From Whalleya microplaca (taxonomy: Eukaryota; Ascomycota; Sordariomycetes; Xylariales; Xylariaceae): DNA of 64,000 nt. Location: positions 62,001-126,000 of the forward strand of contig MU385786.1 of NCBI GenBank assembly GCA_022497155.1, written 5' to 3'. Below the pieces are notes generated by a model that worked only from the letters and a program-made list of their open reading frames with translations, searched no databases and had not been told where the DNA came from. The translations under genes were made by a program, and so were the position numbers. Positions 22,300 to 30,148 of the stretch are shown here, piece after piece; the first letter of the stretch is position 1, and the number at the start of each line of letters is the position of its first letter.

Positions 22300-23080
22300 C
22301 TGATTTCTCCTTCCTTCTTGCCCACCAGCTGGCCTTAAGTTTGCACCCTCTTCCATGTTTTCCTCCACCTTTCCCTTCTCCCACACAACTTTCCTACCTC
22401 CTCTCTCCTACTCTTTTCCCATCTACCTTTTCCTCTGCCACCTTTTCCTCCACCGCCTTCTCCTCCACTTATCTTTCCCTCTGCCACCTTTTCCTCCACT
22501 TACCTTTCTCTCTGCCACCTCTCCCTCTGCCACCTCTCCCTCTGCCACCTCTCCCTCTGCCACTCCCTCTTCCACCTCTGCCACTCCCTCTTCCACCTCT
22601 CCATCTTCCACCTCTCCATCTTCCACCTCTCCATCTTCCACCTCTCCATCTTCCACCTCTCCATCTTCCACCTCTCCATCTTCCACCTCTCCTACTCCTC
22701 TTCCTTATATCCAAACTACTCTTCTCTCTATCCTATCTTCAGCATCGGCATTTTAACCTAACACCCGCGACGTTTCATTCCGACACTAGGTAAGTAACTG
22801 CTGCGATTCGAATTTTATTTTCGCACCTCATCTTGAGTTCACCTACCCATACGCAACCGGTTTTTCCAAGCATCCTTCCTCACTCTCCAACCTTAACATT
22901 CCCTTCCAGCAATGCAAATTCCCTTCACCTCAACCTCTCTCTACCTTCAACCTCTCTCTACCTTCAACCTCTCTCTACCTTCAACCTCTCTCTACCTTCG
23001 ACTTTGCTTATCCTTCTTGGGTATTTGAAATCTTCTCGTAACTTCTGTCTTCCTTCGCCTACTATTTGACACATCAATAT
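22300..23080. repeat. Pyrimidine-rich tract with several tandem arrays (15-, 21- and 17-bp units)
   Basis: The + strand is almost purely C/T with A over about 0.8 kb. Arrays: about three copies of CTCTGCCACCTCTCC between 22505 and 22558; two copies of a 21-bp unit at 22559-22600; six exact copies of the 15-bp unit CCATCTTCCACCTCT at 22601-22690; and four exact copies of a 17-bp unit (AACCTCTCTCTACCTTC) at 22932-22999. Because the 15-bp and 21-bp units are multiples of three, long repetitive frames stay open on both strands (PPLHL on +, EDGEV on -). These look like consequences of the repeat rather than genes. The strong purine/pyrimidine strand bias could favour triplex or slipped structures. 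Confidence 0.75.
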
Positions 23081-23347
23081 CCACAACCCTAGCCTCCATG
23101 AATGTTTATGCTTGACCTCTGGTCTTTTCTATCATTCGCAGCTTTCCCTTTCAATCCTGTTTCATTGCTTCGATTTCAGAGGTTTATCTACATCCTCGCT
23201 GTTTACCTTGTCTCCATACCTTATCTCCAGAGCACATCATGATGGCTTGTTCACACTTTGTTTCTCACATATCACTTTCACTTCATTCCGCCTTGATCTG
23301 CCTAGCGGCTAACCCACATTTAGGCCTCGACTATTCTTTCGTTTCAG

Positions 23348-23516
23348 GATTCGAACCAACTTTTCCCATCTGTGTGTGCAGGCGGCCTTGCTCTATATGA
23401 CTACGTGCCGCCTCACACCCAGTTATTTTTATTTCCAAGATTCAAACCACTCTTCCCATCCGTGTGTGTAGGCGGTCTTGCTCTATATGACTACGTGCCG
23501 CCTCACATCCGGATTT
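23348..23516 (-). repeat. Tandem 91-bp repeat with tRNA-type B box
   Basis: Two adjacent copies (23348-23438 and 23439 to about 23516) share about 80 bp with scattered transitions. On the minus strand copy 1 carries a perfect B box, GGTTCGAATCC; copy 2 has the decayed GGTTTGAATCT. Each copy also has a GTAGTCATATAGAGCA segment like a degenerate tRNA D-arm, and copy 1 has a GGCGGC/GCCGCC inverted repeat. The differences between the copies are mostly C/T or G/A, as expected from RIP. A tRNA-derived SINE remnant is the best explanation; no complete cloverleaf is present. Confidence 0.5.
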
Positions 23517-23639
23517 TCTCACTAGGAAGAGCACCCTCATACCGGGAATGTCAACACACACCCCTCTCACTCACCCAAACCGGTCATGGGAGTGTCGTCT
23601 TATAATGGCTATCGAAGGCACAACTGTCGGTCCCTGGAC

Positions 23640-24290
23640 CTCGCGATGGAGAAAGGCGAGAGCTAAAGTGTAGAGAAATCTTTATTGTTTTTTTGATGCA
23701 TGCCCCGTGTCGTCGAGCAGGCATGGCGGGACGGTGCCAAATGTTATCTTTGGTCCAATCAGTTTCCGGGCTTCGGCCTATTGCTGTGCTCGTCTGCTGG
23801 TGGGGGTCGGGCCGCAGTTAGACGACGTCCCTCGGAGTGCTAGGGGAGGTCTCGGTGACTCTGCGGAAACATGAGGAGCACCGGCAACTAACCCCCGTTG
23901 CTGCGATCCCCTGGTTAACATGCATTATGTGTGGCGCCCTCGTTTCTTTCACGGCTAGAGCGTGTGGTTCCGCAGTTTCCAGGGGAGGTGGACTAACCCA
24001 CCTCTGGCGGCTCTTCTGTCCGGGGTTGAGTTCGCCTGATCGCGAAGATGTTGAGCCCGTAAAGCAGTAAAGGTCAGGCATGTGAGGTCGGTCCATCGGA
24101 TGTGGTTACTAGAGCAAACCGACTTCTGGGTGTCCCGGGTGAGGGCAGGTGAGTCTTCCAACCCACTGTTTGTGAGCTAACGAGTCCGTAGAGACTCTCA
24201 TTATAAACACATCACTTGTGATGCTGTATAACCAAATTTTTGAAAACCTTCCTCAGCTTGCTGAGATTAAAACTTTTTTTTTTCATTGCG
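23640..24290 (+). other. GC-rich island in TA-rich surroundings, ending in hairpin plus T-run
   Basis: About 0.6 kb clearly GC-richer than both flanks, with no convincing open frame of useful length. It ends with the perfect hairpin CTCAGC-TT-GCTGAG near 24254-24267, followed by GATTAAAAC and a run of ten T, which is the shape of a Pol III terminator or of a retroposon 3' end. Together with the tRNA-like repeats just upstream, it may be the body of a non-autonomous retroposon or a non-coding RNA. No known RNA family was recognised. Confidence 0.3.
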
Positions 24291-25180
24291 TTCATTGGCT
24301 TGCCAGTGATGTGAAGAAGAATACCTACCTACTATGACATTTGCTTGCTTGATATCTGGCTATCACCTCTAGACTTAGCTTCTCGACAGAGTACTACTAG
24401 CCCTCTGAGGTACCATGATTCACTATATACTGATTAGATTAGGAGACTTGGTAGCGATCTAGCACTTATCTGTAAGATCCTTCATACATTTGAAGTATCA
24501 CTAGGAAACCCAGCAAGGTCCATAACGTCGACGGCTACTATGCCTATATGTTAAGACACATTAAAAGCAGACTTGTACAATCCATGAGAGCTGCCTTGTG
24601 CTGCGATATTACAGTCCTTGAGCGCAGCATGACACTGTAGAAAGCCCGAGCATCTCAGCATCCTAAGAGAGACCTTCCCCAAATAGTATTCTCAGATGAA
24701 GGTGCTTATGGAGAAAATATGTCAAAGGAAGAAAGTCAAACTACAGGCGCGCGAATCGCGAATATATCTGGTGGTATATATTACGGGAAAACTCGCATGC
24801 GAACTATAACTCATATCTCGAGAACATTGAAAACTCTCTCGACAATGCCAAAAAGATGTTCATATAACAACGGCCTTATCGAGAGAGTATGAGTTTCCTC
24901 TAATCCTACATTGCCTATTTAACATGCTGTCGTTATATTATAATTATATTCACTGCTATATCACCTCGGGTGCATATGTCTTGGAATATTAGGAAAAGTA
25001 AATTTAAGGAGATTCTACACTAGCATTAAAGGCATAGGATAGACCGAATATGCCTGGCAAAATCAATGTAATTCTCGCTGGTATCCCCAAAGTATCCAAG
25101 TATGCCCTGTAGCCGTCTATCCAATTGATTCTACCGGTGCCCATTTTATACATGGAAAGTCATATATCTCGTACCCTTCT
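24291..25180. other. TA-rich stretch, possible decayed transposon
   Basis: No intact gene. A protein-like reading with stops occurs around 24550-24900 on the + strand (for example KARASQHPKRDLPQIVFSDE). It could be the relic of a transposase, but no family could be named and no terminal repeats were found. Confidence 0.3.
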
Positions 25181-26359
25181 CTATTTAGGTATCTCCGTCG
25201 TCTTTTCGACGTGTTGTCCACTCCGCCGTCTCAGGTCCGCCATCCAACGTTTCTTCTCGACTCTGAGACTCCGCCTGACCCAGAAGATCGTGATAAACGT
25301 CCAGGTAACCGTGAAGGCCAATGGGGCTCCCCACCCTGCGGCGAAAAGTCAATATTACCACTCCAACGGGATTCAGCGAGAAAGGCGATGAGATCATGCA
25401 ACTTACCAATACCATACCCAATCACCTGCGGCACCGTCCACACGACGGCCAGCGACCCCGCGCCCACGAGTATACATCCAACGCCCCAGAACCAATTCAA
25501 GCCCTTGATGAGCGCCCTGAACTTCCTGCTGACCTTATAGCGCTCGAGCACCCTTCGGCGATACGACTGACCCGCGCCGCCATCGACGGCCACGACGTCC
25601 TCGATGAAGGTGAGCAGCACGGGCGGGATGGGCTCGCCCTTGGGCACGGAGCTGACCTTGCAAGTCGTGTTCATGCCCAGGGCGGCCATGAGGCCCGTGG
25701 CGAGCGCGAGCGCGCCGACCTCGATGAAGAACAGCGGCAGCGGCATGGCGAGCGGGCGCACGAGCGGCTCGTGCGGGATCGACGCCCCGATCAGGATCCC
25801 CGTCATCACCGTGTACCCGATCGACAGCGTTATGTGCGTGAAGTCGAAGCGCCAGCGCTTGCCGTCCAGCGGCCGGTACGTGTCGGCTTTGAGGATCAGG
25901 CGCCACGAGCGGTGCGCGAACTCGAGGCCCGAGACGAGGCCGAAGAAGGACGTGATGATGGCGAAGACTGGGTTGGTTGGGTTGCTGGGTCAGTTTCTGG
26001 TTCGTGTTGATGCGCCGGACTTCCCCGGGTTTGGGGGGATCGGGATATGTCATGTAGCGCGGAGGAATGAATAATGTGTACTCACGAATGCCATGTCTCA
26101 AGTCTGTGGCGAACCACAGAGGGTAGAAGAGGATGATAGGTAGTATGCTTCCCTCAAGGAGCAAAAGCCCGCCGACGAGGAAGAGCTTCAGCTTGTGATC
26201 CCATAAGTTGTAGTTTAGCCGCGGTAGTCCTGGCAGCTCTTCGTTCGGGTTCTTGTTCGGAATCGCAGACGAAACGGAGGAGGTAGTGGACTCGAAAACC
26301 CCGGGCGGTTCAAGCGTCCGTCCTGCTGTGGCAGCAATTTCTGGATCAGTACTGGCCAT
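25181..26359 (-). CDS. Polytopic integral membrane protein, fungal family of unknown function (329 aa)
   Basis: Model: complement(join(25181..25335,25407..25967,26086..26359)); introns of 71 and 118 nt with GTAAGT/GTGAGT donors. The start ATG is at 26359. After a polar N-terminus (about 55 residues) come hydrophobic spans near LFLVGGLLLLEGSILPIILF, ILFAIITSFFGLVSGLEFA, ITLSIGYTVMTGILIGASIP, PLFFIEVGALALATGLMAA, NWFWGVGCILVGAGSLAVVW and PLAFTVTWTFITIFW: about seven spans in all. The C-terminus is basic (RRSLRVEKKRW). No transporter or enzyme motif is recognised. The middle exon is strikingly GC-rich (roughly 25,550-25,960). The two introns restore a single frame through all spans, which supports the model. 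It looks like the uncharacterised membrane proteins common in Pezizomycotina. Confidence 0.82.
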
Positions 26360-27150
26360 GAAAACGACTTGTCATTGCCCGGTCCTCAAGAGCGCACAGG
26401 AAGCATCGAATCTCAAGTGTCTGGAATGGTGGAACTAAACAGACGATATCGTTCTACCGATGCTATGTGTAGAAGCTAATAACTCCATCGTATGATAAGC
26501 ACGACTAATAAATTTCAATGGAGCCCGGGAACATGTATCGAAGAATCAGGACTAGAGAAAGCTGACGAAAGCCTAGAGAAGAACAATGACGTTGGGTATG
26601 ATCCCTCGATTCGCAGGGGTGCCCCTAGGAGCATTTGTTCCTAAGTTATGCCTTTGGGTCCGGCTGCCGCTGCATGCCCCCTGTAGGTACATCGTAGTAA
26701 TCATACTAATCAAATGCCCGATGTTCTAGACGCACCCCACAAGCAAAGAGCATTCACGGGATGACGTAGTGAGATCTTGGCAGCTGCCAGAGGATTTACC
26801 TGGGTTACACCGACTGGCTTTTTATGGTAGAAGTCTAATCGCAAATCATGATTCGTTTTGCGCCGCGGCCTAATAATTGCTGCTCGGTATCGTGTTTTCG
26901 GACTTTATCGTGACTCCGTTGCAACATGACACAGCGACCGAAGGTTCCGTACAATAATTTCTACTTGATGAGGTTTATATTATCTATGTATATACATAGA
27001 TATTAGAATCGGCTATCTGGTCATAAACTCGATCCGTCATGATAACCACGATGATAAATTATCTAATTATGTCCCCTGCCTATAGTTATACTATAAACAC
27101 AACACACATATACATAGCAAATCGATCCTGCGACTGAACGCGAATGTATA
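26360..27150. other. Intergenic region, no gene seen
   Basis: About 0.8 kb between the membrane protein start and the 3' end of the alpha/beta hydrolase. AT-rich in the second half, with a TATGTATATACATA palindrome near 26987. No coding or RNA feature is supported. Confidence 0.55.
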
Positions 27151-28341
27151 TTATTCTTTGCTGCCGTCATGTTTCCTCGGAGGTAACGGCGGAGGTGGCA
27201 GTTTTATTGGCCAGTGGAAAACCGAATGCGATTGATCCGGGTGTGGTTCGTCTTCCTCAAAGATCCTTTTAAGTATCTTACAACATTCCGCATAGAGTTT
27301 CTCAGAATTCTGAGGAGGCTTCATGGGATTTGGTCCCTTGTCCCAACCATGCGCCACCCCAGGAATCATGGTGTAGTGCACATTCTTCGAGATGGGCGGC
27401 GCCTCCAATCGTTTCGCAAGATCCTCCCCTTCGCGTAGCAACATGTCCCACTCGCAGGTATAAAATAGAATATGTGGAGGCATGCCCTTTTGAAGCACCT
27501 CGTCCGACGCTTTGGAGGGCGACAAGCAAGGGTCCGCAAGGTCAAGCTCGGCGGGGAAGAGATACGATGCGTCGAAGAGATTCGTCAATGTCGGAGGTAG
27601 GGTATACTCGGGACGAAGCGCATATGCCCGTCGCTCGGTGCGACTTAGAGTGTAGTCGGTGATCGGGTACCAAACTACGGCAGCGATAATGCGGTGTTCA
27701 GGAACCTCGGCTTGCTCTCGATATCGGGCTAATCGCAGAGGCGCCGTAATGGCAATATTGGCCCCTGCGGAGAAGCCTGAAGTCGCTATCCTGTTTCTAT
27801 CTATACGAAGCTCTTCCGCGTGATTGATGATATACAGTATTGCATCTGCGCCATCATCGACCGCCGTGGGGAAAGGGTATTCTGGTGCTAAACGATAGTC
27901 GACGGAGACAAATACGGCGTTACACCTCTCCATCACGAAGCGAGCAAACCGTGCATCGTCCGACGCGCTGCCCAACGTAAAACCACCGCCATGGTAATTG
28001 ACGATGACGGGCCATTTGTCCCTTTTCGGAACCTTATTGTAGCCATCGGGGACATAAAAGCTCAAGTTAAATTTGCCCTTTTTGGCTGCCAATGTCGATG
28101 ATATTGATTTGATGAAATTTGGATTGGGTGGTCGTGGATGGGCAAGGAAATGCAACCCCATGCCAATGGTTTGTAATGACCTCCACCAGCCGGCCGACAT
28201 ACGCAGTGAGAAGCGTGAAGGAGGTGCTCCTGTTTTGTCCTTTGCTTTCTTTGGCTTCTCATTCGGGGGTAGCGTGCCCTTGTCGCCGATATCTTCTGGA
28301 CTACATGTTGAAGTGACGGGTATTCCTTCGACAGTTTGCAT
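27151..28341 (-). CDS. Alpha/beta hydrolase (HSL/AB_hydrolase_3 type); candidate ergosteryl-aspartate hydrolase (ErdH)
   Basis: Single exon, 396 aa, ATG at 28341. The oxyanion-hole motif HGGGF is at residues 117-121, the nucleophile Ser191 sits in GFSAG (189-193), the likely catalytic Asp299 is in CEWDMLL and the likely His331 in VAHGWD. Together these form a complete Ser/Asp/His triad of the hormone-sensitive lipase group. The N-terminal ~70 residues, including WWRSLQTIGMGLHFLAH, are moderately hydrophobic and could dock at a membrane. The family cleaves ester bonds of lipophilic substrates. The gene is divergent from erdS, with 1.8 kb between start codons. Ergosteryl-aspartate is an ester, and its known eraser ErdH is a hydrolase, so the location suggests that role. 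This is inference from neighbourhood and fold; a general lipase or esterase is the alternative. Confidence 0.9.
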   Translation of the reverse strand: MQTVEGIPVTSTCSPEDIGDKGTLPPNEKPKKAKDKTGAPPSRFSLRMSAGWWRSLQTIGMGLHFLAHPRPPNPNFIKSISSTLAAKKGKFNLSFYVPDGYNKVPKRDKWPVIVNYHGGGFTLGSASDDARFARFVMERCNAVFVSVDYRLAPEYPFPTAVDDGADAILYIINHAEELRIDRNRIATSGFSAGANIAITAPLRLARYREQAEVPEHRIIAAVVWYPITDYTLSRTERRAYALRPEYTLPPTLTNLFDASYLFPAELDLADPCLSPSKASDEVLQKGMPPHILFYTCEWDMLLREGEDLAKRLEAPPISKNVHYTMIPGVAHGWDKGPNPMKPPQNSEKLYAECCKILKRIFEEDEPHPDQSHSVFHWPIKLPPPPLPPRKHDGSKE

Positions 28342-30148
28342 CGTGGTTTCGAGTATCTAATGTGCCGAGGCGTTCGGTGTAAAAGATGCCTAAAGACTTT
28401 CTCTCTATCAATGACCGGCCAATGGTTCTATGGGGTTGTTCAACACAAGCAAAGAAATAAATCATTAGGTTAGATAGATTAAATGATAGTGGTGTGGTGA
28501 TGGTCTCATGTAGTATCAGAAGCTTTTTGTATGCTTGACTTCTTTACCAGCTTGGAAGCTTGGCCCGTCGACGGGAGCTATCTAATCCCGATTGCCTCGT
28601 TATCTCGTTGTCCTAAGCCACAACGGAATAGATATGTGCCGGTACACGTATTCTAGATAGGGAGCTGGCAACTTGATTGGGGTAGTCACTGTATCTCGGA
28701 GCTCTCTGGCTTTGTACATACAACAGATCACATCCATTGTTCCAGAAAATTCAGGAGGGTGTAACACAATTTAAAACATGACGTTGACAATAGATCAGCG
28801 TCCAGATCGGGACTCTAGCTGGCTGAGCAGCCCCTTTCCAAGATCTGTATGGCGCGATGAAACCTTATTACATGCTCGATATTATTACGTGTACTAAATC
28901 AATGCGTGCCTGGCATGCCTTGCCACAAGCAAGCCACAGACCCAAAAGGGATGAGTTTACAACACATTGTCAAGTGTGGCTTACAAGACAAGGAGCGGCA
29001 AGAACATTCGCGTGAGATACCAAAAAAAGAACAAAAGCGAATTGATAGCCGTAAACAAGTTAGGTTACAGGGAGTCTGTAGCATAGCAGGCGGGCACCAG
29101 AAAGAACGAGATGCTTCCATCCCCACAACTCTCCGAATAAGCCGTACACGTTGTCCGAGTATGTAGCACCGCGGAACACAGCAGTGGCTATCATTCCAAC
29201 GTTTCCAGCTTGATTAAACGTTATCCATTGCCAACAGAATCGCAATTTCAATTTCTTTATCTAAAATAAGCCTTATTTATATGCTTTAAACAATCGAAAT
29301 CCTATTGCAGTTTCTTATGTGATCAGAGGTGTCTTGTTAATGAAGCAATTGCACGTGTCGGGCAGCTCGGGCAGCTCGGGATCGATTTTTGGGAATCGGC
29401 AGGATCGGAATGCGATTTTTGATTGGACCTGTTACCAGAAACTTGTGATGTCATGAGTCAAGCTGCCGGGAGATAGGCGGTGGCAAGCGGCAGAACTTGG
29501 TCATCCGTGGATTATCTTACTTGGTACAGGCAACCCCTGCCGAGAGCCATGAATAGAAGGGCCGCTAACGTAATGCGAAAACTCCAATTATTGCCAAAAA
29601 GGGCCACATGTGGATCCAAGCACTTTATCTGATTGGCTGTAACGAATAATGTCTGGCCGGTCCATTCCCTCCGGGGCAAAGCTAGCCATGCATAGCTTTC
29701 GTCACTGACAATGACAACCTCTACTCAGCGGATTTAACGGGACAGCAAAGAGTCTTTTGCCATCACAAGATCGGGTTTTATTAATAACATCTCAGTCTTT
29801 CTTGTAACCCGGCAGCTGCCCGGCAACCCGACACCTTGCCTATATGTAGGTACCTAGAAGCCCTAGCTATATGTACACAGGGTCGAACCTAGAAATTGCA
29901 AGACTCCCCTGGATTAGTTAAATCTTGATTTATAAACTCCTTAGTTTCTGCTTACGTCTAAACTACTGGTCGCGTTACCATTCACCTTCCAACGACTACG
30001 CCTCAATATTGTATAGATATCTAGATCTGACGCAGCTCATGTCTGCTCTACATATTCCGGGACGAACAGAGCCAATCTAATATATAATATTGGCATAATC
30101 TACATATTCAGATCTAGTTTTCTTCTGTCACCAGATTACGCCACCATC
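28342..30148. other. Divergent promoter region between the hydrolase and ErdS genes
   Basis: About 1.8 kb with no supported gene; short minus-strand frames near 28899-29251 look spurious. It must hold the promoters of both divergent genes. A short direct repeat GGGCAGCTCGGGCAGCTCGGGATCG lies near 29358-29382, and the sequence just before the ErdS ATG is CCACCATC, a good fungal start context. Whether the two genes are co-regulated cannot be read from sequence alone. Confidence 0.5.

Noticed and set aside
22423..22714. Long repetitive open frames on the minus strand (EDGEV and RGGRW repeats) and plus strand (PPLHL repeats)
   Set aside because: They are produced by tandem DNA units whose lengths are multiples of three; all phases stay open and there is no start context, splice signal or non-repetitive domain.
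24177..24215. Possible hammerhead ribozyme (CTAACGAGTCCGTAGAGAC)
   Set aside because: The core differs from CUGANGA at more than one position and the GAA after helix II is missing; helices I and III are not found.
28899..29251. Minus-strand frames between the hydrolase and erdS
   Set aside because: Short, Cys-rich without pattern and no splice logic; looks like non-coding promoter DNA.
29875..29905. B-box-like sequence on the minus strand (GGTTCGACCC)
   Set aside because: No A box upstream on that strand and no stem partners; likely chance.
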